In this document: positions 1 through 8,133 of the stretch, one piece after another
Layout of the letters: every line of letters begins with the position of its first letter
Position numbering within the stretch: position 1 is the first letter of the stretch
Origin: a virus
IMG/VR virus record: IMGVR_UViG_3300002145_000050
Span: 1-22,653 of that record
Strand: one strand, 5' to 3'
Length of the DNA: 22,653 nt
Notes under the pieces: model-generated
Told to the model about the DNA's origin: nothing
The model's database searches: none
The model's input: only the letters and a program-made list of their open reading frames with translations
Program-made: the position numbers and the translations under genes

Positions 1-1
1 C

Positions 2-1837
2 CTTAGTCCTACATTAGTATCTGATATGATAAATACAGGAAAATATGGTGATGGTCTAATTCAAAAGATTGGAAGAGCTACAGAAAATAATTTAAATAAT
101 ATTATTAATCTACTTCCTGGAAGTTTTAACCCTAAAGATGGAGACAATAATGTTGATGGCTCTGAAATAGGAAAGTCTGACGATCAAGTAAAGGATCGTA
201 TTGGTTTCTCATTAGGTGTTATGAATACTTTTAACACTAGAGGATTTGTTGCATCCACTCCTGGAGACTCTGCTTTCTGGGTTAAGACTCAAGCACCTCT
301 ATATAACGCTTATTATAGAGGAGTAGGTTCTTCAGGAGATGCTTTGTCAGCTAATGATAAAGCTGCACTTGCTGGACAGATGAGTACATCTAATTTTATT
401 ACTAATCTTAAGACAGCTAGGGAGCTCTTTCCTAATGATACATCTAAGGTAGAGAGTTATGCTTTTGATGTAGTGTCAGAGGATGTTCAGAATAAGATTA
501 GAGAACTTAGTGGAACAGCAGGAGATTTTAGTCTTAAGTTTGATACAGCAAGTAATCAGTTTGTATTAGAGGATAAGTCTAAGCAACCTGCTGCTGGTAA
601 GCTTGGTACTCTGGCTAGATTTATGAATCCAGATGTTGATCTTCGTATGGACATGTCTGAGATTGCTAGAGTTAGAACCAGATTGGAAAAGATTAATAAG
701 GCTATTCCAGTTCTCTTAGAGACTAGGGGTTCTAAGTCTACATATAAGGAGGGAACTGATAGAGAGTTCTTAAATTCTATTTCAGATACTATGAATAGAA
801 CTTTATTTAATAAGGATCAATCTATAAACCCTAAGACATCCTCTACTACAGTAGGGAATCCCTCTGGGTTAGTAGAGTCTGGGAATATTGATATTAATAA
901 TAGACCTAGAGTAACAAATGAAGACGGATCAGTATCTACTGTTAGAACTATATCAGTAAATTTTGATGGAGTAGAGGTTCTTATTCCAACTGTTAGTGAA
1001 GATGGAAGAATTATGACAAATGAAGAGGCTATTGACACATATAGAAAAACAGAAAAACATTTGGGTAAGTTTGAAACACAAGATCAAGCCAGTGAGTATG
1101 CTGAAGAATTACATAACCAACAAGAGGAATCTATTTCAGGATTAAAGCCTGAAGATATGGTTGAGCCCCCTGTTGATAGAGTAAGTGATACTTCAGTAAC
1201 AATACCTATGCCTAGGCAAGATGGATTACCAGCCATAAGAGAATCTCTTTATGATGGAGAAGATTCTTATTTTAAAAATAATACCCATGTTACAGGGATG
1301 GCAGCAGAAGATGGCAACGTGATTTTAAATCCTTATTCTAAATTATCTAAATCAGAAAAAGATCAAGTAGTAAGGAATGAACAAGCCAGAATCTTAATTC
1401 GAGAAGGTAGGGTTAAAGCACCAACTTTTTCATTAACAGATGAACAGAGAGATTTATTTAAAGATACAGAATACTCCAAGGATGAACAAGCATTAAAAGA
1501 AACTATTGCTGCTAGGATTTTAACAGGAGATTCTTCATCAGGAAAAATAACTACTGAACAAAAAGAATATGTTAATAAAGAATTAAGACCAGCTTTCACT
1601 AATAATAAAGTTCAATCTATTATTGAAACTATGAAGGGAAAAGAAAGGGTAGCTTCTCTAGGATTACTTGAAGTCATTACAGATGAACAATTAATAGAAT
1701 GGCAGAAATATGGAGAGACAAGTGGAATCACTCTGGTTCAGAGAGCACTAGTGGCTCTGGGACACTTGGCTGAGAATGAAGTAACAGGTAAACTGGACAA
1801 AGCAACTAGAGCTGCTGTGGCAAGGGCTAAGAACTAA
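2..1837 (+). CDS. Virion-associated/ejection-type protein, C-terminal part (5' end outside window)
   Basis: The frame is open from base 2. The first ATG (26) has no ribosome binding site, so this is probably the 3' part of a longer gene. Residue numbers count from that ATG. Residues about 286-367 ([17 protein letters not shown], then a segment ending AEELHNQQ) match a module I recognise from large phage structural or internal proteins. Residues 419-462 form a second conserved-looking block ([20 protein letters not shown]). The last 40 residues ([11 protein letters not shown], then [16 protein letters not shown]) fit the PG_binding_1 peptidoglycan-binding fold. This suggests a virion protein that contacts the cell wall during DNA entry. 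It is the only plus-strand gene seen and ends just before a terminator facing the minus-strand array. No catalytic lysozyme motif is visible in this part. The exact role is inferred. Confidence 0.7.
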   Translation, partial: LSPTLVSDMINTGKYGDGLIQKIGRATENNLNNIINLLPGSFNPKDGDNNVDGSEIGKSDDQVKDRIGFSLGVMNTFNTRGFVASTPGDSAFWVKTQAPLYNAYYRGVGSSGDALSANDKAALAGQMSTSNFITNLKTARELFPNDTSKVESYAFDVVSEDVQNKIRELSGTAGDFSLKFDTASNQFVLEDKSKQPAAGKLGTLARFMNPDVDLRMDMSEIARVRTRLEKINKAIPVLLETRGSKSTYKEGTDREFLNSISDTMNRTLFNKDQSINPKTSSTTVGNPSGLVESGNIDINNRPRVTNEDGSVSTVRTISVNFDGVEVLIPTVSEDGRIMTNEEAIDTYRKTEKHLGKFETQDQASEYAEELHNQQEESISGLKPEDMVEPPVDRVSDTSVTIPMPRQDGLPAIRESLYDGEDSYFKNNTHVTGMAAEDGNVILNPYSKLSKSEKDQVVRNEQARILIREGRVKAPTFSLTDEQRDLFKDTEYSKDEQALKETIAARILTGDSSSGKITTEQKEYVNKELRPAFTNNKVQSIIETMKGKERVASLGLLEVITDEQLIEWQKYGETSGITLVQRALVALGHLAENEVTGKLDKATRAAVARAKN

Positions 1838-1843
1838 ATAAAA

Positions 1844-1873
1844 AAAGGGAGCTATATTTCTATAGCTCCCTTT
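1844..1873. terminator. Bidirectional intrinsic terminator between convergent genes
   Basis: A perfect 13-bp stem (AAAGGGAGCTATA at 1844-1856 pairing with 1861-1873) has a TTTC tetraloop. An A-run lies at 1840-1846 on one side and TTTATTATT on the other, so each strand has a U-rich tail after the stem. It lies 6 bases after the plus-strand stop and 7 bases beyond the stop of the last minus-strand gene. It can end transcription from both directions. Confidence 0.88.
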
Positions 1874-1880
1874 ATTATTG

Positions 1881-2090
1881 TCAATCTTTATATTCTAATT
1901 CAATTAGTAGATCAAGAAGATGAATAGCCTTTTCAATATCCAATCTCTTACCCTTATCTCTATGTCTTGTTACATACTTAATAACTTCTCCTTCTAACCA
2001 GGGGATATTATTAGCATGATTATATACTGCTGGTTGAATAGTATATCCCTTATAATGATCACCACCCACTTGTTTATCTTTATTACTCAC
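1881..2090 (-). CDS. DUF3310 phage protein (T7 gp1.7 C-terminal-like)
   Basis: A 69-residue protein begins at a GTG (2090) that overlaps the RNR stop in TGTGAGTAA and is preceded by AGGAA about 10 bases upstream. A longer in-frame extension lies inside the RNR gene and was rejected. Residues 7-11 (GGDHY), the QPAVYNHANN segment, GEVIKYVTRHRDKGKRLDIEKA and the Leu-rich C-terminal helix are the DUF3310 signature. In T7 this domain forms the C-terminal part of gp1.7, a nucleotide kinase. This protein is only the short domain, so kinase activity should not be assumed. It is the last gene of the array, next to RNR, which fits a nucleotide-related role. Confidence 0.8.
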   Translation of the reverse strand: MSNKDKQVGGDHYKGYTIQPAVYNHANNIPWLEGEVIKYVTRHRDKGKRLDIEKAIHLLDLLIELEYKD

Positions 2091-3783
2091 AGCTTTTAGT
2101 TCCTGTTGTAGGGTCAATAAAGCAAGCGAGTCCTTCTTGGTCTCCCTCTTCAACTGAGTTAAGAATACCAAAGCGTTTACCAGCAACCCTAAATGTCGTA
2201 ACACCCTTAGCCTTACCTTTCCATGCTGCCATATATACTCCTTTAAATTCCTCGAAGGATACGTTATCCTCAATATTGATAGTCTTAGAGATAGCTGAGT
2301 CTACATATGGAACACATGCCATCAACATATTAAGATGATCATTAACATTAAGATCATTTACAGTAGGACACTTCACACCCCAGAAGTTATAAGCATAATC
2401 CTTTACTCGTACAATCTTGTGTCCATCTTCTGTGAGCATGGTCCTATCGACCGTATGAGCAAAAGTTGGCTCAATCCCACTGCTAATATTATCAGCGGTA
2501 AAAGAAATAGTGCCCGTAGGTGCAATAGAAATGAGATGAGAATTTCTGATTCCATAATTATAAATATCTTCTTGGATATCTGAAGGAAGTCTTTGAATAA
2601 ACTTACCCTTAGCATACAGAGCTGGCATGAATAGTGGGAATGGTCCCTTATTCTTAGCAATATTAATGGAAGCTCTATAACATTCGTTACGAAGAACTAT
2701 CATAATGTTAGAAGTAAATTCAATTGCCTCCTCAGAGCCATAGCGAAGGCCAAGGAAGCCAAGTACATTAGCTAAGCCAGTGATGCCCAGCCCCATCCTG
2801 CGTTTCTGTAGCGCCTCTATATGCTGTTCTGGAAGGGGGAAGTCTGCTATGTCAATAACATTATCAACTGCCTTAACTACAGATGGGATATCATTATAGA
2901 ATAAATCCCAATTAAACTTACCTTCATCAGAGTTAGTATCAACCCAGATATACTTAGTTAGATTAAAGCTCCCAAGAAGACATGCACCATATGGAGGAAG
3001 TGGTTGTTCCCCACAAGGATTAGTAGCTTCAATCGTTTCACAATAGTAAAGATTGTTATCATCATTGATGTGATCTAAGAATAAGACACCTGGCTCTGCC
3101 CAATCCCAAGTAGCTCTCATAATCTCATCCCAAAGAGCAGGAGCATAGAGCTTCTTATAAACCTTACCTTCAAACTTTAATTCAAACTCTTCATTATTCT
3201 CTACAGCCCTCATGAATTTATCTGTAATACCTACTGAGATATTAAAGTTAGTGAGCTTATTCTTATTCTGTTTAGCTCTAACAAACTCTTCAATATCAGG
3301 ATGATCCACTCTTAGTACGGACATCATAGCGCCACGTCTATGACCTGCTGCCATAATAGTTTGACACATTGTGTCATAGGTATCCATGAAACTAATAGGT
3401 CCAGAGCTGAAGCTATCAAGAGTGACAATAGGACTATTTTTAGGACGTAAACGAGAGAAGTCATAACCAATACCACCACCCCTCTTCATGGTAAGAGCAG
3501 CTTCCTTCACCTTATCCATGATATCTTCAAGGTTATCTTCAATCACACCAGATACAAAACAATTGAATGGTGTAGACTTTCTAGCACTACCAACAGTGGA
3601 TTGAATCCTACCAGCAGGCATGAATCTTTGATTCAGAAAGATGTCTTTCAATTCTTTTCTATGTTGTTCATCATCAGACATAGCTGCTGCCATTCTACAC
3701 ATAGCCTCATAGAAGGATTCATTAGCTTGTCTATACTTTTGAGCGTGTGTTAATTCTGCAATCTTAGTTTGTGGACCATACAT
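2083..3783 (-). CDS. nrdJ: Class II (adenosylcobalamin-type) ribonucleotide reductase
   Basis: A 566-residue catalytic subunit that reduces ribonucleotides to deoxyribonucleotides in the cytoplasm. FNCFVSG places one substrate-site cysteine at C75. NPCGEQ (255-260) holds the radical-site Asn, Cys257 and Glu259. PLPPYGACLLGSFNL puts the partner cysteine at C268 and is typical of B12-dependent NrdJ enzymes rather than NrdA. The tail ACFIDPTTGTKSCE supplies two cysteines that could regenerate the active-site disulfide. There is no N-terminal ATP-cone, so overall activity control by dATP is probably absent. No NrdB-like radical subunit or NrdG activase lies in the window, which supports class II. 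The ATG at 3783 follows GGGAGA with 9-base spacing and overlaps the MazG-like gene by 20 bases. Cobalamin dependence is inferred from family motifs. Confidence 0.9.
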   Translation of the reverse strand: MYGPQTKIAELTHAQKYRQANESFYEAMCRMAAAMSDDEQHRKELKDIFLNQRFMPAGRIQSTVGSARKSTPFNCFVSGVIEDNLEDIMDKVKEAALTMKRGGGIGYDFSRLRPKNSPIVTLDSFSSGPISFMDTYDTMCQTIMAAGHRRGAMMSVLRVDHPDIEEFVRAKQNKNKLTNFNISVGITDKFMRAVENNEEFELKFEGKVYKKLYAPALWDEIMRATWDWAEPGVLFLDHINDDNNLYYCETIEATNPCGEQPLPPYGACLLGSFNLTKYIWVDTNSDEGKFNWDLFYNDIPSVVKAVDNVIDIADFPLPEQHIEALQKRRMGLGITGLANVLGFLGLRYGSEEAIEFTSNIMIVLRNECYRASINIAKNKGPFPLFMPALYAKGKFIQRLPSDIQEDIYNYGIRNSHLISIAPTGTISFTADNISSGIEPTFAHTVDRTMLTEDGHKIVRVKDYAYNFWGVKCPTVNDLNVNDHLNMLMACVPYVDSAISKTINIEDNVSFEEFKGVYMAAWKGKAKGVTTFRVAGKRFGILNSVEEGDQEGLACFIDPTTGTKSCE

Positions 3784-4186
3784 CTTTTACTAAATCTCCC
3801 AATTCTACCTGCTTAAAATCATCAGGCTTCATAAGTTTACCATTAACAATTCTAATACTACCACTAACCTTAGTCATATTGTTCTCATGTACTCTTCTAT
3901 AGGCTTCTTCAAAGATGTCTTCTAAACCTAATGATGTGACAGTACCAGATAAAACATACTGAAGATCACATAACTCTTTAATTAAATGAGCTACTGTTTC
4001 TTTTCTAGGAAACTTACTATAAGCTATCTCCATTCTCACATCTGATAGTGCATCAATAGTTTCCTTCCCCTCTTCATTAATCAAATTGATTCTAACATTA
4101 AGAGTATCAATAATAGAATTAGGGGAGACAAGCTCCCCCAATCTATTCTCGAACTCCTTAACAAGAAGCTCTCTAATATTAGACAT
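3764..4186 (-). CDS. MazG-like nucleotide pyrophosphohydrolase
   Basis: A 140-residue helical protein with the all-alpha NTP-pyrophosphohydrolase (MazG/PRA-PH) pattern: INEEGKETIDAL near residues 36-47, then HLIKELCDLQYVLSGTVTSL, in which the E-x2-D type residues would complete the Mg-binding site. Relatives hydrolyse (d)NTPs to monophosphates and may also act on nucleotide alarmones. It lies between RNR and the metallophosphoesterase with overlaps at both ends (20 and 8 bases), so the three are probably translated together. Here it could balance the nucleotide pool or feed dCMP/dUMP to dCMP deaminase and ThyX. The substrate cannot be read from the sequence. Confidence 0.75.
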   Translation of the reverse strand: MSNIRELLVKEFENRLGELVSPNSIIDTLNVRINLINEEGKETIDALSDVRMEIAYSKFPRKETVAHLIKELCDLQYVLSGTVTSLGLEDIFEEAYRRVHENNMTKVSGSIRIVNGKLMKPDDFKQVELGDLVKDVWSTN

Positions 4187-4937
4187 ATGTTCTCAACACT
4201 GTATCCATATTAATGGTCTCAAGATCATAAGAACCATTGTTGACATTACGCTTGACAATCACTCCACTCCACCATTGGTTATTAGCATCACCAGCAAAGT
4301 CAGCAAAATAATCAATGTAAACTCCTGCCACTAAGCCATGAATCTTTTCACCTCTGGCATTGGTTCTGATAGAATAATCCAGTGTATGAGTATGTCCCTG
4401 AGTACAAGACATGTATTGCTTATTCAGTAGATGTGATGCTGGATGATTTCCTGAGATGGGTCTACCCATAATTCCTGAAGTAAAGTAATGAGAATAAGCG
4501 ATCCCATCAAGTACAGCAATACCAGGAGTGCTCCCATTATAAGGAACAAAGTTCCATCCAAACCTCTTGAACTTAAGATCATCAATGGAGATAACACCAT
4601 CAAGAACGGCAGCATCATAGCTGATAGCACGAGAGATACGATGTTCATGATTACCCTCTAACATAAAGAACTTAGGCTTCTTCTTCTTAGCTTTATTTAA
4701 TGGAGCAAACAACTTCTCTTGTGCATCGAGAACTGCTTCAACATCCTTCTTATATCGTCTACCTTCAAACCCCTTAGTTCCTTTATCATAGGAACACAGA
4801 CTAGGCATGTCTGCCATATCACCAAGACAGATAACAACATCAGGTCTTTCATCTAGAATCATATTACCTAGAGCAGTAAACCTAACATTATTATAATCTG
4901 GATGAGCATGGGGATCAGGAATAACTAGGTGCTTCAT
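4179..4937 (-). CDS. Calcineurin-like metallophosphoesterase
   Basis: A 252-residue protein with all the usual metal-binding motifs: D8-x-H10 (IPDPHAH), G39-D40 (ICLGDMAD), G95-N96-H97-E98 (LEGNHEHR), H150 and G181-H182-T-H184. The size is typical of single-domain phage phosphoesterases. Family members hydrolyse phosphomonoesters, phosphodiesters or cyclic nucleotides, and the substrate here is unknown. The start ATG overlaps the preceding stop as TAATG, consistent with coupled translation. Possible roles include clean-up of DNA ends or removal of a nucleotide second messenger. Family assignment is firm and function is not. Confidence 0.88.
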   Translation of the reverse strand: MKHLVIPDPHAHPDYNNVRFTALGNMILDERPDVVICLGDMADMPSLCSYDKGTKGFEGRRYKKDVEAVLDAQEKLFAPLNKAKKKKPKFFMLEGNHEHRISRAISYDAAVLDGVISIDDLKFKRFGWNFVPYNGSTPGIAVLDGIAYSHYFTSGIMGRPISGNHPASHLLNKQYMSCTQGHTHTLDYSIRTNARGEKIHGLVAGVYIDYFADFAGDANNQWWSGVIVKRNVNNGSYDLETINMDTVLRTYV

Positions 4938-5203
4938 TAATGTACTTGCTCTTTAGGTTGAATAGTATTGAAAGAAATACCAAGAGATTGTAACTGATTA
5001 AGAAAACCTAAAAAGCAATGAATTCTTTCTTGCTCTGGGATCATAGAGAAGTATTCTAGTAATGTCTTACGACCCTCTTCTTCTAATTCTCCGTTCTTCC
5101 TATATGCTAGGACGATATTAGTCATTGTCTTAGAACGATTCAACAACCTTGTCTCATCTTCTAGGATATCATCATATAGAAACCATCCATTAACTTCTCG
5201 CAT
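4937..5203 (-). CDS. Hypothetical protein, 88 aa
   Basis: The ATG at 5203 (MREVNGWFLYDD) is preceded by AAAGGAGA at good spacing, so it is preferred over an in-frame ATG at 5281 inside the HNH gene. It overlaps the HNH gene by 14 bases and joins the phosphoesterase through TAATG. The protein is a mix of acidic and helical segments, with NRSKTMTNIVLAYRKNGEL in the middle and a leucine- and phenylalanine-rich helix (CFLGFLNQLQSLG) near the C-terminus. No signal peptide, membrane segment or catalytic motif is visible and I do not recognise the family. Confidence 0.65.
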   Translation of the reverse strand: MREVNGWFLYDDILEDETRLLNRSKTMTNIVLAYRKNGELEEEGRKTLLEYFSMIPEQERIHCFLGFLNQLQSLGISFNTIQPKEQVH

Positions 5204-5585
5204 TCTTAGAAATCTCCTTTTCTTCTTGTGTTTTTCTAGTGTGGCAGTCATAGCACAGCACTTGGAGATTATCTTCTTCACAAAATAATCTATTAATTAC
5301 TTCATCCCAAGTAGTGAACCCTTTAGTCGGATTAATAACAGGATTGATATGATCAACCAAAACATTATTAGTTCTCTTCTTTTTATCTTCTAATTGAATA
5401 GAAGCAGGTACTTCATGAGGGAGTGTTTTAAATCCACTACATAAGTAGATACCCCTAGTTAATCTAGCTTTCTTTTTAATCTTATTCTTTGGAGGCCATC
5501 TAGTAGATGCTTGTCGCAATGCACTCTTAATGAAAGAATTAAATCTACTCTGTGTCCACTCTCCATTATTAAATGATGTTCGCAA
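5190..5585 (-). CDS. HNH endonuclease
   Basis: A 131-residue protein. The HNH core is VDHINPV (D78-H79), EEDNLQVLC with N106, and C111-YD-C114-H115 followed by RKTQEEK. The N-terminal segment (WTQSRFNSFIKSALRQASTRWPP) is the basic helical lead-in common in phage HNH proteins. Relatives usually have two CxxC knuckles binding structural zinc. Here the first is represented only by C49 (YLCSG), so the zinc site may be incomplete. It sits between dCMP deaminase (17-base overlap) and the 88-aa gene. It could be a free-standing homing nuclease or a nuclease for host DNA or packaging, and context does not decide this. Confidence 0.85.
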   Translation of the reverse strand: MRTSFNNGEWTQSRFNSFIKSALRQASTRWPPKNKIKKKARLTRGIYLCSGFKTLPHEVPASIQLEDKKKRTNNVLVDHINPVINPTKGFTTWDEVINRLFCEEDNLQVLCYDCHTRKTQEEKEISKNARS

Positions 5586-6039
5586 TTAACTGCCCAGTAT
5601 CTAAATCTGAATGAACATAGACACACTCGATACCAACTTGCTTAAACATATCCATTGATCTCTCTATATCCTTCTCTCTTCTCTCCATATATTCTGAATG
5701 ATTAATAAAACAAATTACTCTCTTTATTCCAGACTGTATAATGCAAGCACTACAAGCACTACAAGGAGGAACAGGGTTGGTATATATAGTAAAGTTATCT
5801 AAATCTCTCTTAGCTGACAGGATAGCATTAACTTCAGCATGAATAATTCTTGGATACTTTTCATTCCTATCCTTCAATAAAGAATAATCATCTTTAATAC
5901 CAGATGGAAACCCATTAAACCCTAAGCTAATAATCTTATTACCATCTGCAATGACAGCACCTACACAAGTAGATGGGTCTTTAGACCAACTACTAACTAC
6001 ATTAGCAAGAGATAGGAATCTTTCATCCCACTTATCCAT
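5569..6039 (-). CDS. dCMP deaminase
   Basis: A 156-residue zinc-dependent deaminase that would convert dCMP to dUMP, the substrate for thymidylate synthase. The catalytic motif H67-A-E69 and the zinc cysteines in PPCSACSAC (C93, C96) are intact, and the N-terminal DPSTCVGAVI strand is typical of the cytidine/dCMP deaminase fold. GGAGG lies about 10 bases before the ATG. The gene overlaps the exonuclease gene by 8 bases and the HNH gene by 17. Its position close to ThyX and RNR supports a role in dTMP supply rather than tRNA or cytidine deamination. Confidence 0.92.
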   Translation of the reverse strand: MDKWDERFLSLANVVSSWSKDPSTCVGAVIADGNKIISLGFNGFPSGIKDDYSLLKDRNEKYPRIIHAEVNAILSAKRDLDNFTIYTNPVPPCSACSACIIQSGIKRVICFINHSEYMERREKDIERSMDMFKQVGIECVYVHSDLDTGQLIANII

Positions 6040-6841
6040 ACAAGCCTAACCTCCATATCTGAGGACTACCATCAGTCTCCCATCTGCGAACCATCCATAA
6101 GAGTTGACCTTGCTCAAGCAACCTCTCCTCCCAAACATCCCCGTAGAAGGCTCTATAAGCTTCACTGACAGCTTGTTCCATGTCCTCAGCTACTACCCTA
6201 CCTGATAGTATGTCAAAGGTTTTCACAGGCCCACACTTTGGTAACCCAGGGACATTATCTACTGGGTCTCCCATTAAACATTGAGCATAGAAGAAAGAAA
6301 CACCACATCCTTTAATCTTAGGACCACTCTTAGTATTTACTAAATTTAACCAACCAATATTATCTACGAGTTCAGGTCCAAAGGATGGTATGTCACCAAG
6401 CTCCCATCCATATTGCCAACCAGGACATTGACGTAAGTCTTTATCTCTGGATACAATGATAGTTTGATCAGGTATATTAGTAGACAGTGCCCCTGTCTGT
6501 GCGATACACATAAGATCATCCGCCTCTACTCCATCACTAATGATGTGAGGCATCATTCCAGTGATGTAGGCTGTTAGATTATCAAAGTGATAAGGCTTAT
6601 GTGAAACTCGTGTACCTTTATATACCTTAGTTTTAGCTATATCGTTACGAAAATTCTTACTACCAGATAGGAAAATTGTGAAGTCATTAGCTTTAGTCTC
6701 ATTCATAATCATTTCTAATCTGGAATCGAATAACTCTTGGACATAATTGAATGGAGGAACTTCATCTTCTGTCTTCCATCCTGTCTCAGCAGCAAATCCT
6801 AATTCATATCTGAGAATATCTCCATCAATTAAAGCTTTCAT
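6032..6841 (-). CDS. 5'-3' exonuclease (FEN/T7 gp6-like)
   Basis: A 269-residue nuclease. The ATG at 6841 forms an ATGA overlap with the thyX stop. The longer frame would need a TTG and is not favoured. The acidic metal site appears as LIDGDI (D6, D8), VEADDLM (E106, D108, D109) and SRDKDL (131-136). GDPVDNVPGLPKCG (191-204) is the helix-hairpin-helix DNA-binding motif of the 5'-nuclease family. It probably removes RNA primers and degrades host DNA, as gp6 does in T7. Its neighbours are ThyX and dCMP deaminase in the replication and nucleotide block. Confidence 0.9.
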   Translation of the reverse strand: MKALIDGDILRYELGFAAETGWKTEDEVPPFNYVQELFDSRLEMIMNETKANDFTIFLSGSKNFRNDIAKTKVYKGTRVSHKPYHFDNLTAYITGMMPHIISDGVEADDLMCIAQTGALSTNIPDQTIIVSRDKDLRQCPGWQYGWELGDIPSFGPELVDNIGWLNLVNTKSGPKIKGCGVSFFYAQCLMGDPVDNVPGLPKCGPVKTFDILSGRVVAEDMEQAVSEAYRAFYGDVWEERLLEQGQLLWMVRRWETDGSPQIWRLGLYG

Positions 6842-7461
6842 TCCATTAACATTCTCCAACTAAGAGGAAACTTTTCTTTCATAATATCATTGACACCATT
6901 GGCAATGATAGAAGTTTCATATTGAGTATCTTCTTTCATTCTAAGTGAGCACATTCTAGCCCATGCTGCTAAGGAACCAGACCAGAACCAAGAGGTATAG
7001 GTACCAAGAGGCAGCACCATTCTTGCTTGTTCCCTAGATACACCAGATTCAATTAGAAAATCATATATATCTCTACACTGATCGTAGATATATCCAAGAG
7101 CTTCATACTGTCCAATATCTTCTAAATCTTTTCCTCTTCCTTGTTTATTTTCTGAATCCTTTCTCCAACTATCTGGATGATAGAAGGTAGGTTCTACTGG
7201 TACATATCTAGCACTAATCTCATTCCATGAGAAACCAACAGTATGTTTAACTAATTGTCTGGCTACAAATATAGGAGCATCCACCCTCACTGTCATGAAA
7301 CAGTGAGCAAAGGGGGACCAATGATCATGATCAGCTAGAAATTTAATAAGCTTACTGTTCTGTAAGTCTGTATATTCATTGGCTCTCTTACCAAACGAAA
7401 CCCTAGCTGCATCACAAACTCTATTGTCATCCCCCATGTGGTCTACATATTCAATCTTCAT
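6838..7461 (-). CDS. thyX: Flavin-dependent thymidylate synthase (ThyX)
   Basis: A 207-residue enzyme converting dUMP to dTMP with FAD, NADPH and methylene-tetrahydrofolate. The signature region (68-86) reads RQLVKHTVGFSWNEISARY: the N-E-x-S-x-R-Y half is canonical, while the usual RHR triad is replaced by residues around K72-H73-T74, a variation I associate with phage ThyX proteins. HWSPFAHC (47-54) and the C-terminal SWFWSGSLAAWARMCSLR segment also fit the family. The start overlaps the SSB stop as TAATG. With dCMP deaminase and class II RNR it completes a route to dTTP precursors. Confidence 0.93.
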   Translation of the reverse strand: MKIEYVDHMGDDNRVCDAARVSFGKRANEYTDLQNSKLIKFLADHDHWSPFAHCFMTVRVDAPIFVARQLVKHTVGFSWNEISARYVPVEPTFYHPDSWRKDSENKQGRGKDLEDIGQYEALGYIYDQCRDIYDFLIESGVSREQARMVLPLGTYTSWFWSGSLAAWARMCSLRMKEDTQYETSIIANGVNDIMKEKFPLSWRMLME

Positions 7462-8123
7462 TAAAAAGGTCTCTCGTCTTCATCCTTCTCTTCTACTTCC
7501 TTATTCTCCTTAGGTGCCATCTTTAAAAGATTCTGAAGAACACTACCATTGAAGTTAAGGTTAGCTGTAATCTTCTTACGAATCCATTCAGGAAGCTTAT
7601 TGAAAGTCACCAAGTCAGGAGCATCAAGATCAAAGAACACTGGGTCGTTAACAAGATCAGGAAGTTTCTCAGCCTTCTTCTTCTGTACCCCCGCAATACC
7701 TGCGATATTCTCAAACTTCTTTCCAGCATTCTTACCACTACCCTCATTAATAACTACAGTGATATTACAAGGAGCCCCAAGAAGCTTGGAAAAATCTCCA
7801 CCATAAACGAAGTCAGGATCAAGTACACGATATCTCTGTGTACTCTTAGCCTTATCAGCACCGATATTATGAAGAGGCATGGACTCACTAATCCAACGAG
7901 GCTTGTCCTCGATATCCTCACCATCTTCATCCTTCATGAACTCTTCACTAAGTTCATAAGTCAACATAATCTCATGTGCAGGTGGCTTATCCTGTCCCTT
8001 AAAAGGACGCTGTTCTTGAAGACCTAAGTCTAGAACCTGAACCAATCGTCCAGTGTAAACACCAGCCTCCATAACTTCTCGATTAAAATTACCACCACCT
8101 TCAACCTTACTTGCATTCAGCAT
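7461..8123 (-). CDS. Single-stranded DNA-binding protein (T7 gp2.5-type role)
   Basis: A 220-residue protein with an acidic C-terminal tail (EVEEKDEDERPF) ending in phenylalanine, as in replication SSBs that use such a tail to contact polymerase and helicase. The body has alternating hydrophobic strands (GVYTGRLVQVLDLG, CNITVVINEG) consistent with an OB-fold, followed by a lysine-rich stretch. The ATG at 8123 follows AAGGAGA. It lies directly downstream of DNA polymerase with a 10-base gap. The assignment rests on tail, size and context. I see no unique sequence signature. Confidence 0.75.
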   Translation of the reverse strand: MLNASKVEGGGNFNREVMEAGVYTGRLVQVLDLGLQEQRPFKGQDKPPAHEIMLTYELSEEFMKDEDGEDIEDKPRWISESMPLHNIGADKAKSTQRYRVLDPDFVYGGDFSKLLGAPCNITVVINEGSGKNAGKKFENIAGIAGVQKKKAEKLPDLVNDPVFFDLDAPDLVTFNKLPEWIRKKITANLNFNGSVLQNLLKMAPKENKEVEEKDEDERPF

Positions 8124-8133
8124 TCATATCTCC

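Noticed and set aside
2091-2273. 61-residue N-terminal extension of the DUF3310 frame
   Set aside because: It lies inside the RNR coding region, has no matching domain, and the GTG at 2090 has a proper ribosome binding site and stop overlap.
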